A program made the translations under genes and the position numbers. Below are positions 48,768 through 60,506 of a DNA stretch of 64,000 nucleotides, piece by piece. Below the pieces are notes generated by a model. It made no database searches, had not been told where the DNA came from, and saw nothing but the letters and a program-made list of their open reading frames with translations. How positions within the stretch are numbered: the first letter of the stretch is position 1; every line of letters begins with the position of its first letter. Source of the DNA: Entonaema liquescens (Eukaryota > Ascomycota > Sordariomycetes > Xylariales > Xylariaceae); NCBI GenBank assembly GCA_902805475.1, contig CADCSX010000006.1, positions 2,232,001 to 2,296,000 on the forward strand, written 5' to 3'.

Positions 48768-50045
48768 GCTGTTAAAAGACGGGGGCGATTGCTATGCCAA
48801 AAACGTAGCGCTGATACAGGAACGGCGTCATTGCACTTTTCAACAAGCATTCGGCAGGCGGGCAAAGGGAGTTACCATTTCAACAAGCATATCAAGGCGT
48901 TTGGAACGGGGTCCAGATTTTTCAACAAAAATCGGAGCACAGGTTTAGGGCTGAACGGCAACCTGGAAAAGGGATAGGGCTGAACGCGTATTGTGCTGCA
49001 TCATATCTCAACGATACCCCAGCAATGAAGGTGATGGTTTTCGAGCACAGCTATTCATTTATTATTATTACTATTATTCGTTACAGAGCCGATGAATTAT
49101 TCAAAAGGCATCTAGTCGGTTAGCAAGTTTTCCCCGAAAAGAGGGTACGCCATTGAAAGCAAGATAAGGCGCATTACCACTAAATATGATGATATCAAGT
49201 GGATAAATTGAATAAAATTTCAAGGGTTCCGTCGAGCTCAATAAGTGATGATATTCAGGGAACTACTACTTAAACGAGTTGTTTTACTTATAACTATAAA
49301 GATGTTCATCTCTAACGTTTAGTACCGATATCTCCGATCTATTCCGCTTCCATATGGGACCCGGTTACGGAAAAACAGGGTGTGCGGCTCAACAAGTCAA
49401 CGTCGTATCAGATAATATATGCCGAATCTAGATTCTCAATTCTTATCCCTGCGCTACTCCTATATTAGCTTAGGCCCTTCGCACAAGCGAACCATATGCC
49501 GGTTATCGTTGAACAACGTGCCTATTTGCGCTCAAAGCGTCTTAGGAGTTATGTGGGATACCAATTCAGCTGCGAATTTCGCACTAAGTCGAAATGACTA
49601 CTCCTTACTAAACTCTCAACGAGGTTTTTTTTTTTGTTTTTATTATTAGAATGTACCTATCTCCTGAAAAAAACTAGAAATTTGACCAGTCCAAACCGTA
49701 TCTGTCATAAGTTACTAGTAAAATTACCTAAGTTTTAAATTTTAGAAGGAAGGAGACAAATACAGCGCAAACGCTGGTGCCTAAGTAGGTAGGTATTGGT
49801 ATTAACTGCACGTAAGTGTGGATGTCTGCACTTCCTTTTTTTTTTTTTTTTATTTTTTTTTTTTCTCTCCCCTATAACCCCCTTGACCGCAAACATACGA
49901 GGTACATTTATAAATGCAGCCCCTGTCCTACGCTGTTCCTTGCTAGTTCTTGCTGCCCTTCCCTCTTCAGAACTACATTTTCTCATTACTTTTTACATCG
50001 TCAAATTTTCTAACCTGATGACCTTTTCTGCTGGGCAGATTTATC
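48768..50045. other. Intergenic, met13 3' flank and upstream region of the desaturase-like gene
   Basis: No gene seen. Short near-repeats occur just after met13 (TTTCAACAAGCAT twice between 48840 and 48895, and AGGGCTGAACG twice near 48947 and 48976). A T-rich tract at 49836-49864 lies about 180 bp before the next ATG. Confidence 0.6.
49836..49864. repeat. Poly(T) tract
   Basis: A 29-nt T run interrupted by a single A, in the putative promoter of the desaturase-like gene. Pyrimidine-rich promoter tracts are common in filamentous fungi. Confidence 0.9.
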
Positions 50046-51957
50046 ATGGATACGATTATTATAAGCCCGGAGTTACCTCCGAACGATGTCTTACTTCTAC
50101 AGAACCTTGCCGAGGACATTAAGGAATACCAGCAAAATCGGACCGGGCCGTCTGATAAAGACGGTGTTATAGCGCCCAGCCAAGAAGCCGCTGATAGAGG
50201 TAGGTCCGTTTCGTTAATCTGAACCGGGGAGTTGGGGTAAAGCTCAAGAAGCTACTCTGAATCTTAGTTCCGTGTTGACTAGGATTTTCACTGTAGCCCT
50301 TGGACATGGCACCCCTTCGTCTAGAGATGAACACGATTTGGCGCGTATGAAAGCACTTAACGATCCGGCGCATCAAGATTTCGAGCCTACCATATTCTCT
50401 TCCGTGGATTATCGAGATTTATCCTCACGACTGCACCCTGTGGTATACCGCTATATACTGCAGCCGTACATAAAATGGGCGCAAAGCATCGCTAGACATC
50501 CTAGGGTATGTGCAGCAATATTATATCTCATTATGTTCTATTATTACTCCTAATGAATACTAACATATTTACAGTGCGTAAATGTAACAATCATTCGTCG
50601 TCTTTAGCCTTCCCCAGGCATGCATGAGCGATTACTATTGTGTTCCAAATCTAAGGTGATCTTATAAGAATTTTACTGATATGAATGTAGTGATGTCGTT
50701 ATGGTTACTCACCTTATAATCTACTTCACCACTTCAGTCCCTAGTGCAATATGGCTCTTCTATCACTTCACCTATCTACATGGAATTATCCACGCTGCCA
50801 TGCAATTTTACTACGTAGGCACGTACACGTTAATGATGCACCAACATATCCACGCAGGAGGCGTGCTACGTAAACAGTCTTGGATTCACCTGTTCGACGT
50901 AACATTCCCGTATATAACCGATCCGTTGATGGGCCACACATTTAATAGTTACTATTACCATCACGTTAAACACCGGTCAGTTTCCTAAGCCGTTCTCGTG
51001 GTTCATTTATACATGACAGCTAACACTCCGCAGTAAGCAGAATGACCTTGTTGTTTTCTCAGATCCTCAGCACATGCCTGGTGGATCTACGTTGAACTTT
51101 GTATAAAGGTAGAGTTCAGAACGCTAACTTTATCTACCTTGGCTCTTAGATCACGTCGAAGGCAATGGCCCGGATGATCTCTCCTCGACTATCCGGTACC
51201 AACGCGATAACATATGGCATTTCCTCCACTACGTCGGCCGTTTCTATTTCCTGATCTGGTTGGACTTACCTCTGTACTTCGCCCGGAAGGATCGTCCTAC
51301 GTTCGCATTGAAGGCGGCATTTTGGGAGCTACTCAGCTATACTATGCTCCTAACTCTATTCCAGCTGAACAGTCGTCCAACGTTCTTCGTATTCCTGCTC
51401 CCGTTCTTGCTGCTCCGCCTCGGACTCATGGTAGGTAACTGGGGTCAGCACGCCCTTGTGGACGCTGACGAGCCCGACTCCGACTACCGATCCAGCATTA
51501 CCTTGATAGATGTCCCTGTAAGTCCCGATTCTTATCTAGCATTATACTACTTTCAGCCCAGTATAACCCATTGCATATGTTATACTTCCCACTAACGATA
51601 TCAAACTTTTAGAGCAATAGATATTGCTACAATGACGGGTACCACACCTCGCATCATCTAAACCCTCTACGCCACTGGCGCGAACACCCCGTGCACTTCC
51701 TAGCCAACAAGCAAACCTACAGCGCGGAACATGCGCTCGTCTTTCACAATATAGATTACTTAGAAATTACGGTTCGATTATTACTCCACCATTATGAGCA
51801 TCTAGCGCGATGTATGGTGCCGATCGGGGAGAAGCAGATCGCCATGACCATCGAGCAACGCGCTGCCTTGCTGAAACGCTGCACGCGGCGCTTTACCGAG
51901 GAGGAAATCAAGGAAAAGTTTGGGGCACCTGCGAAGTCCGCTTCTAAGACTAAGTGA
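50046..51957 (+). CDS. Membrane fatty-acid-desaturase-like protein, splice sites partly out of phase
   Basis: Approximate exons are 50046-50199, 50297-50504, 50691-50974, 51150-51517 and 51613-51957, which sum to 1359 nt, or 452 residues. The protein has several hydrophobic helices and the histidine boxes of membrane desaturases: MMHQHIHAGG, NSYYYHHVKHH followed by HVEGNGPDDLSST, and NDGYHTSHHLNPLRHW. Such boxes bind a di-iron centre in ER enzymes that desaturate or hydroxylate lipids; the substrate is unknown. Two donors are misplaced by one base: the matching GT lies one G further at 50504-50506 (GGG) and 50975-50976 (GG), so strict GT-AG splicing throws the frame. Either there are extra G residues in the assembly or the gene is decaying. 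The C-terminus ends in a lysine-rich SASKTK tail. Confidence 0.65.
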
Positions 51958-52258
51958 TCAGTGGTGTTGGGGTTTGAGTCGAATTCTTCCAGCGAATCGC
52001 GGCCAGTGATGGAATGATCCGAATGAATTAAAAGAATAGACATCTACTACTGGGCGTCTGTCTGATCAGGAACAATGTTTTCAAGAATAATATACCCAAA
52101 GGCCTCGGAACAGACTAATATCACTGGGAATAGTCATACAGCGCCTAAGAGCATAGCGCATAATAAAATTAATACTGTTATCGTCATGAGGTATTCATTA
52201 TTCATTATTCATTAAAAAACCGGTACCTGTACCGAGCGATTGTCGGCCGATAATAGCC
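51958..52258. other. Intergenic between the desaturase-like gene and the TIR element
   Basis: Contains a short (ATTATTC)-like repeat near 52190-52211 just outside the element. No gene seen. Confidence 0.6.
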
Positions 52259-52507
52259 TATGGCGGACCATAGGAGCCACTTTGCCAAAATCGATTTTTG
52301 GTGGCCGTAAAGGGTAATTTATCCCTAGCGTACGCATAAGCCATATACATCATATCTATTTATGCGTAATACGAGTCGCATATAACTGTTAAATACATAT
52401 TTTAAGCTTGACGACGAGGAATTTAACGTTTTATACGAGGTTATATATAATTAAATTTTTTATTTAAAATTTTATTTAATTTATTTAAATAATTTTTTAT
52501 ATTTATT

Positions 52508-52613
52508 TAATTAATTAAATAATTAATTTAATAATTAATTAATAAATAAATAATTAATTAAATAATTAATTTAATAATTAATTAATAAATAAATAATTAA
52601 TTAAATAATTAAT
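52508..52613. repeat. 43-bp AT-only tandem repeat, about 2.5 copies
   Basis: Two perfect 43-bp units (52508-52550 and 52551-52593) and a partial third, composed only of A and T, inside the TIR element. Confidence 0.9.
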
Positions 52614-52803
52614 TATATAAATAAATAAATAATTTATTTAATTTATTTAATTTATTTAATTTATTTATTTCGTTTATTTTTAATAAAATAAATAAATAAA
52701 TAAATATACGAATTTTATATAAAAATTTAAATTTAATAAACCGCATTATATATAATATAATTTAATAATTTAAAAAATTATATTAAAATAATATTTATTA
52801 AAT

Positions 52804-52875
52804 AAATTATATTATAAATTATATTATAAATTATATTATAAATTATATTATAAATTATATTATAAATTATATTAT
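52804..52875. repeat. 12-bp AT-only tandem repeat, six copies
   Basis: Six perfect copies of AAATTATATTAT inside the TIR element. The unit is nearly self-complementary, so the block can form hairpins. Confidence 0.92.
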
Positions 52876-53138
52876 AAATTAAATATTTATATATAATTTC
52901 GTATAAAATATTTATTTAAATATAATTTTTTTTAAAATAATATATTATTTTTTTATAAAAATAATATTATTTTAACGGGTAATTTAAAATAATATATTTA
53001 ATTTATTTTTATAAAATATAAATATTAATTATTAAATTTTAAATATCTTAGTAATAAAATCGATTAGCGCTTAACTAAATCTAGTTTAATGGTTAACCAA
53101 AATCGATTTTAGCAAAGTGGTACATATGGTTTGCCATA

Positions 53139-53460
53139 TAGCCCGTGCTTAGTGGAAACGTGCCTACCTAACGCTTACTTAAAAGTTCTCCAGTTGCTTA
53201 GTTCGGTAGATCCGTCATATTTGGAAAGAGCCGAATGGACCGGTTTGATGGGACTCTTGCCTTACTGTGTATACAAGGTGCGTGAAGGAGGGGGCCTAAA
53301 TGGTCTCCGGTTGCCCCGTTTATTTTCCGAGTCGCATTTCAACTTTATCAATAGGTAGATATTTACACCTGTTTTTTACAAGTAGTCCGCTGCATTTCCA
53401 GTCATTGTCCAAGGCTTGGAGATGAGAAGTAAGCAGTGCATTACATAACATCGAAAATTT
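53139..53460. other. Spacer between the TIR element and the molybdopterin-domain gene
   Basis: Promoter-sized spacer of 322 bp. An open frame at 53131-53358 overlaps the transposon end and has no motif, so it is not called. Confidence 0.55.
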
Positions 53461-54771
53461 ATGATTTCGCGATTATCGCAGCTCGCTCGTCATCTCTCAA
53501 AACCTTACCCCGAGTTCGGTCGTCTATCGGTACCCAGGTCCAGCGGCCTAGCATCGAGAATCATGGCTTCGGCGAATGAGCGGAATGCGAGAAAGATACA
53601 TACGGCAGCTTGCTTGGTTATTGGCGATGAAGTTCTCGGGGGAAAGGTACGGGTCTCGTTCTATCTGGTTGTGCCTCTTGACTAATTCTCTTAGACAACC
53701 GATGTAAGACTCTACGGACTGCGGCCAGTGCTCTGATGGCTGCTAATTCATAATGTCAGACAAACTCCGCTTATATGGCGAAGTGGTGTTTTTCTCTAGG
53801 CATAGTAAGGGCCCCGATACTTGATGTCTATCATAAACCCGCACTAATATATATATGCCGGTATAGAATTTAAAGAGGGTTGAAGTTATTGAAGATGATG
53901 AAGACGAGATTGTAGAAGCGGTACGGAGAATGAGTGACCGCTATGATTTTGTCGTGACAAGGTACTTATAACAAAAAGAGTCTACCCCTTCCCATATGGA
54001 AAAATCAAACTGATTCCTTCTCAGTGGTGGCATAGGACCAACGTGAGTCAAGAGGTCTATCGTAATCTACAGAAGCTTACATAAAATAGACATGACGATA
54101 TCACCTACCAGTCCATCGCCAAGGCGTTCGATCTGGAACTTATATTACACGAAGAGGCATACAGACGTATGAAAATGCTTACTCAGCCGAGCAGGTCTCA
54201 TCCAAATTTTAGTTGGGATGTAAAATCACCAGCCAGAACTGCACGGCTTAAAATGGTTCACTTGCCCACTGACGAGACTGACGAGTCACGCAACCTGGTC
54301 ATATTTCCTTGTGACGATCTTTGGGTTCCCATTTCCGTAGTAAATGGAAATATCCATATTCTTCCAGGAGTACCGAAGTTATGTAAGTCAATAATTCAAT
54401 GAGAAACTTCTGCACAATACTGACGGTAACTAGTCGAACGTCTTTTAGAGGGCCTGAAACCGGCTATCGTCGATCGGCTAGTAGACCCTGAGGGAAAGGG
54501 CATCTTTAGAGCTATCATCTCTACGCCGATGGGTGAAAGCGCTATTGCTGACTACCTCACCGAATTAGCAGCTCGAGTCACACCCAAGGGAGTGAAAGTT
54601 GGAAGCTATCCTCGATGGGGAAAGAAGAACAACTCAGTCACTCTTGTCGGAAGGGACAAGGAATATATCGAGAGCCTGATACCGGAGGTTGTACAAAAAG
54701 TTCAAGGAAGACGGGTTTACAAGGAGGGAGAGGATGATGAACCGGAGACAATAGCCTCGGTACCTACCTAG
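53461..54771 (+). CDS. Molybdopterin-binding (MoaB/Mog fold) domain protein with micro-exons
   Basis: Seven exons (53461-53646, 53695-53703, 53760-53804, 53867-53961, 54025-54042, 54090-54382, 54434-54771) sum to 984 nt, or 327 residues. Exon 2 is 9 nt (three codons, TTD) and exon 5 is 18 nt. The core begins AACLVIGDEVLGGKTTDTNS and continues FVVTSGGIGPTHDDITYQSI, the signature of the MoCF-biosynthesis fold also found at the N-terminus of FAD synthases. ILPGVPKLFERLLEGLKP and a C-terminal domain with VGSYPRWGKKNNSVTLVG follow. The first 45 residues are Arg/Ser-rich and could be a mitochondrial presequence; MASANERN at residue 35 is an alternative start. Fungal stand-alone members have unclear roles; pyrophosphatase activity on FAD or NAD-type substrates is known for relatives. 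Confidence 0.86.
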
Positions 54772-57700
54772 ATGTCCGTGTTACTGGTTGAACTCCGTCC
54801 TGGACCTACCGACGGCTCGGCGCTATTTGACCACGCTCCCTTCATAAATAGAGAAGGTGCTAAGGAGGATCTTCGATCATCACAAAGCTAATTCGGTTGC
54901 TCCGTAAATGCAATTCTTCCTCACCGGTAGATTTTAGCCAATATTCGCGATTTCGTTTGCTAGTAATCTGATATAGTCAGACAGAAATATAGATAGTTAC
55001 TCGACGGAGACTGGCGAGACAATACACGAATGATTACGAGACTTATTATTCTTTTCGGCTCCCTTTCTCGGCGAGGCCGCGGACAGTTGCCCGTCTTCGC
55101 GGGGTTGGTCGCAAATCCTTGCTTGGAACGCGACTATTCTAGTTAGAACCATCCTACCCATGACACCACATGCATGTGAGATACATAGCTAGTGGGCTTC
55201 TAGAAAAGTTAAAGATGGTTCTGATTTTCTGGAGTAGAAAAAAAAAATGACGGCGAATAGGTACTAAGCATCTAAAGGGTAGATATAATATTAATAAATT
55301 GACTGATGGGGTAATGTTGGGCAACCTTGTCACGATCGCGGTGGATGATCGATTACCTAGGGCATTGAGATCAAGGCTTAGTGTAATTAGTCTTTAGGAG
55401 AAAGGAAATGAAACTCATTTCCAATTCTAGACCCGTGTCATAATTTCCTTCTGGGTTAAATTTTTAGAGGGTCTCTATTCTCCTGAATTCTGATTATTAT
55501 TTTTTTCTCTTTTTTGTTTAAGCAAGAATTATTGTTCGTCGTTATGTAATGGATCTGTTGAAATATACAATGAAACTCATAGAGGACCTAGCTGGGACGA
55601 AAGAGACGAGAATAAATCAGTACCTAAGCAGCGTGGTTGAGTATCGTAATAATGTTGGGCAATTCGGGACGACCGCCCACGTAAGAATCCGGGATGCTTG
55701 TACATTGGGATGGGATAGGATGGGATGGGATGTACAGTAGGATGCTGATCGATGGGGAAGCTGGTTGGCGCTCGCCTTGCTCGCGTCGTCGAAGAATATG
55801 ATGGGCCAGCGGTTGACGTTCCAAGCCAGTTCACCGCTCAGGGTTACATTTTAACCAGCATTACCAGTGGGGTTCAACGGAGGTGGTTGGATGACTTTTT
55901 TGGAGGCTACCAATACTTCCTTTCACGCGAAAGCTGGTTGATAATTGAGCGAGACGAATGATGTGTGGCCGCCTTAGAAGAAGCAATTAGGGCTACTGCT
56001 TTACATAGGATGGGGGATGCGATGGTAGTGGTGCGCGTATGTGTGTGGTCTTATGGTATGTGATATGTGTACGGATAAGTGATGTGTTCGATGACATCGG
56101 CCCAAAGAAGTGAAGATTCCTCCTCCTCCCCTTGCAAACGCATAATGTGGGAAAGCTGTAAGCTACACATCACCTACATATATATATAGGTATATAGGTC
56201 CCCAGGAAGCCATCCAGTTGGCGCTCGTCGAACGGGCCTAATCGAGACGAGCATGAACTGGCCGGCGGGTTTATTGATTGATATAGGTTATGATAGGTGC
56301 GCGAAGAGGACCAATATGTGGGATGGATGATAGAAGGTTTATACAGAGTAAAATGGAGTGAGCGGGTTTGAATTTTAGGTGCACCTAGTAATTGTTAATA
56401 TGATATGGCCCCTGATAAAAGATGTGACCTCGAATTTTTAAGGTTAGTGGAACATCGCATTCAGATGCTTGTAAAGAGGTATAAGTGGCCGCCGAGGCGC
56501 TGAAGAGGTTGTCAAAGGAGGGTTCTAAATTAGCCCCCCCTGGTTTCTACCTCAGTACGTACCTACCAGATATACATGTCCCGAAATATACGTGAACTGT
56601 AATTGAGTAACCTGCAGGTGGTCTAGGTACCTAACGTATTAGTCCGAATAATTGCTATTAAATACACGTATTGTTTGGATTAGCAATGAGAGGTTCGGCC
56701 TCGTCAAATTTGCACTATTAAACGATCAAGATACCTATATAATGTAATAATAGCATAGCAGATGCATGGTGTGCTAAGCAATGTATCTAAGCTGACGCAA
56801 CGCATGTGTTCAATGTTACCAGTGTAGAGCTATGGATGTATATATTTGTAGCTAGGTATGTAGGTAGTTATGATGTATATAGAAGTAAGTACATTCGAGC
56901 CGTAGTTTAGCTCCAAGGTAAGAGGTGCCTATATTGAATAGATAAGAATACTTACCTTATGATTGGTATCTTCTTCCATAATATATGACTACCTAGATAT
57001 TTATGTAGTTTGATTTCCTTACCAGTAATAATCCTAAGAGATAAATACCCATTATCTACGACTCTTACCTATCTCAGCTTATTAGCGCTTAACCGTGAAG
57101 TCCCTAAGTAGCTTATTTTATAATATTAGTAGTCTAGAAGGGTACCTACACTAGCTGAAGGGCTGGGGTATCGGTTATTTTATATCCAGTCATATCGATC
57201 CAGATAGATCCTTCTTACCTATCCCGTCTCTAATAGGAATTTCAAGGCGGGCAAGTTACTTAATTCAAGTAATCTGCATTCAATACTTCCATGTATCGTG
57301 CTTATGTAAAGAGATATACGTATATTTCTCATATTTCTCATATTTCTCAAAGAGATTAAAGAGATTGTACAGCGGTTATTTCCCATTTTGGTTTAGTGTA
57401 GTCCACTCTTCGAATTAAAAGAGGTTATCCACCTGCCAATTGAATGATGTGGTGATCCGTGCCTGTTAATCAAAGCGCTAGAAATCATATGAGAAACTTT
57501 AACAGCCAATGTCAATCAATTTCATTTGGTCCGTGATCCTCCCCTGCCCCACCCCATATCGTATGTGCGCCGGAGTACCTATGTACATAGCTTATGTACA
57601 TCCATAGTTAGGTAGGTACATATATCTGTATATAAAATTAGACCTATGCGCTAGTACCTTTTTCCTTGTCTTCTATGCTTTTGATGTACATATTAGGTAG

Positions 57701-58426
57701 TGCCTTCCATGTCGGCGTCCATTGCTAGGTAGGTACCTAGCTAAATACCCACCCCCTTTGCAGGTGCTGTGGCCAAGCAACCAGAGCCAACCCCAAGCAA
57801 TCAAGCGCCCCCATGGTTTCCTTCTCTTTACCTCCAAAAAAGAGTGACCGCGTAGTGAAATCATTCCCTCCTTCTTCGCCGTCACTGCATCCCAAGGTGA
57901 TCCCTAAAGTGATCCACGGACACATACACATGCACACGACGAGATATCTTCTCTTTTTTCTACCTGTACCACCAAGATCCGTCCCGATCCTTTTTTCACT
58001 TTCGTAATCCCTTTCTTTCTTTTTTCCCCTCCTTCCCGCGATATACTGCCGTCAATCCGTTAAACCGTTAAACCGGCACCGCCTCCCTTCTAGGCTCTAT
58101 TTTTCCTACTTTCTTCCTAACCACAATTTCGTCGCCGCCGACCGCCATCCGTCAATCCGTCAATCCGACAATCATCAACCGTCAACTTGGAATCTCGCAG
58201 CAGCTCCCAACAAGTATTGCTGTTCATCGGATCCCGTTTCTTAGACTCCCGCCGAATCCGTGACGACAGAATCCTTTGTCCAGCCATTTGAGACAATCTT
58301 AGCCGTACGGTACTGCATCAAGACCGCACCCCTTGACTCAAATTTCTGCCGGTTCCCTCCATTGCTCGATTCAGTTCGAATATTCATTAGTAGGGTCACG
58401 CATCGTTGCCGATTGGCGAATTCACA
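54772..58426. other. Long intergenic region and 5' leader of ras
   Basis: A 3.65 kb stretch without a supportable gene. A (GGGAT/AGGAT)-rich patch lies near 55706-55736, a three-copy 9-bp repeat at 57323-57349, and a CT-rich segment from about 57900 to 58420 that looks like the transcribed leader or core promoter of ras. Short repeats of CCGTTAAA and CCGTCAAT occur at about 58055-58180. Confidence 0.6.
57323..57349. repeat. Three tandem copies of TATTTCTCA
   Basis: Perfect 9-bp units in the region upstream of ras. Confidence 0.93.
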
Positions 58427-59284
58427 ATGGCATCTAAGGTTTGTCCTCCCCCTTTCGCGCTCTTTTCTCCAATTACCGTCCCGATTGCTAATTTATTTTT
58501 CGCATAGTTTTTAAGAGAGTATAAGCTGGTTGTAGTTGGTGGAGGAGGTGTAGGCAAATCCTGCCTAACTATCCAATTGATACAGAGTCACTTCGTTGAC
58601 GAGTATGATCCCACCATCGAAGGTTTGTTGAAATCCCTTTATTATTGCTTTGGCGCCTCTAGGATTATTCCCGACTGACGGTTTCTTTTTTTTATCGCTA
58701 GATTCCTACCGTAAGCAGTGTGTTATCGATGACGAAGTTGCTCTACTTGATGTGCTTGATACGGCAGGCCAGGAGGAATATTCGGCTATGAGAGAACAGT
58801 ACATGCGCACCGGTGAAGGATTCCTTCTAGTCTACTCAATCACATCCGACCAAAGTTTTGAGGAGATTCGCACCTTCCAACAACAGATCCTAAGAGTCAA
58901 AGACAAGGATCCTACAGACTATTTCCCCATGGTCGTGGTCGGTAACAAGTGCGATCTAGAGAGCGAACGGGAGGTCCCTCGACAAGGTAATTAACTCAAC
59001 CTACATCTATTGTTTATCGTCTTACTAATGCATATGTCATAGACGGCGAAGCTCTAGCGAAACAGTTCGGATGTCCTTTTGTCGAGACCTCTGCTAAGTC
59101 CCGGACAAATGTTGACAAGGCATTTTTCGATCTCGTTAGAGAAATCCGCAACTACAACCGCAACATGCAAGGTTTATCGACGAACAGTGGCGGTAACGGT
59201 GGATTGAACGGCCCGGGCACCAAGTTGGAAGTAAGCGAGGGCGAGGCCGAAGCTGGTTGCTGCTCTAAGTGCATAGTCCTATGA
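58427..59284 (+). CDS. ras1: Ras small GTPase
   Basis: Four exons (58427-58438, 58508-58622, 58702-58986, 59043-59284) sum to 654 nt, or 217 residues, with exon 1 coding only MASK. Ras acts at the plasma membrane as a GTP switch upstream of adenylate cyclase and MAP kinase pathways controlling growth and morphogenesis. The P-loop GGGGVGKS is at about 15-22, the effector loop [13 protein letters not shown] at about 35-47, switch [14 protein letters not shown] from about 62, then the guanine motifs GNKCDLE and ETSAKS. The tail ends in CC..CIVL, a CAAX box with Leu last, which predicts geranylgeranylation, with two upstream cysteines available for palmitoylation. All switch residues look wild type. 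The intron at the 12th base of the coding sequence is supported by a clean donor and acceptor. Confidence 0.96.
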
Positions 59285-60506
59285 GGTGGTTGAAGATAGT
59301 GCGAAAGTACTTGGTTCATTGATGGCGCAACGCATATGAGAAGATGTGGGTGCTTACCTACTTGCACATGTGTAGGGGGGTGCGTATGCGTGTGTGTGGG
59401 CATTCGACATGAGCGCTACGAACGATCTTAGCGGGTTCGAGACGTATACGTCGGTCCGATGGATGCAAAATTGTTGCATGGTAATGGGAGTCGGGGTCTT
59501 GCAGCTTATTACGGGACCAAGCAAAATCATCAGCATCTGAAAAAGGGAATAAAGGGACAAATCGAGTGGCTAATCTACCGTCACCCGAGAAGACAACACT
59601 GTCTATGCGGATTTGTGGATGACGCGTTTAGGAGTACAGAATACTTCGCGTGGACCTTCCCGGGTCCAGATCATCGCAGATGATGTGGAAGATGATCTCC
59701 CCTGCTGGTCATTTCACTACTTGTAATGTTCTTCACTTATTTTTTCGTCTTCGTTTTTTTTAGTGGTTTCATCATAGATTCCCCCATTTCAAGTTCAGGC
59801 GTCCGTTCAAATAATCTCTGGTCTTATATGATTTCATTCTGTGCATGTTTGCTATTAGGTGAAGCCTTGAACTTCGTACTTATCCTATATTACATATTTC
59901 TTTGAAAGTTCAGTAACCTAATGAATTATGGCTGGCATCCTACAGCAACTAATACTCATTGCCACCTTTACTACCATTACCTGAACCCAGTAGCATGTAA
60001 GATGAAGTATGAGGGCTAGACAGATAACAATAGGTAAATCAATATTCAGCTATGAACCCCCCATTCATAGTAAGTTATTGTCTTCTCACTCAGCTTCGCT
60101 CGCACTGACGGGATAAGTAGGGGCAGAACGGAGCCGAACAACGATTGTTCATATATGCCAGGATGAGACTCAACTATTTCTATCCTGGTGTTACTAAACA
60201 AAGAGTCTGAGAACACCTGCTTCTTTCTCAACCATGCTGTTTGGAAATAGTCAAATTGTATGGCGTCTCCATGTGTGAACGATCAATATTATTGTTCGCA
60301 GGTGCGATGATTAATATAATAGCATGCTTTGCCCGGGCATTTTCATAAGAAAAGGAATCTCGGTATGATCATTCAACAAAACGAATAGATATACGGAATT
60401 TGAAAAAAAAAAAAAAAAAACTTCGCCGCATAACTTACCAGTCCTCTTACTGACAGATTGTTAAAAGTTTCAAACGAGCATTATACGTTTAAGGTCAGAA
60501 ATCAAG
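59285..60506. other. Intergenic between ras and the cysteine-rich gene
   Basis: Contains the ras 3' UTR and, near 60403, an 18-nt A run about 90 bp before the next ATG. No gene recognised; small frames at 59459 and 60046 lack motifs. Confidence 0.6.
60403..60420. repeat. Poly(A) tract, 18 nt
   Basis: Uninterrupted A run in the putative promoter of the cysteine-rich gene. Confidence 0.95.

Larger units (their letters stand above)
52259..53138. mobile_element. Non-autonomous TIR element, AT-saturated (RIP-like)
   Basis: An 880-bp element bounded by imperfect terminal inverted repeats of about 43 bp, 52259-52302 and 53096-53138. They match at about 37 of 43 aligned positions; four of six mismatches are G/A or C/T, the right end being the more A+T-rich copy. 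Both ends start TATGGC and share CCACTTTGC and AAAATCGATTTT. Flanking TAGCC occurs on both sides (52254-52258 and 53139-53143), and a TA dinucleotide is also possible as the target duplication. The interior from about 52440 to 53050 is almost pure A+T with internal tandem repeats and no coding capacity, as expected of a MITE-like DNA transposon mutated by repeat-induced point mutation. Confidence 0.8.

Noticed and set aside
51033..51109. Possible extra exon in the desaturase-like gene (KQNDLVVFSDPQHMPGG)
   Set aside because: It cannot be joined in phase to the next exon, and the histidine box reads correctly only if this part is intronic.
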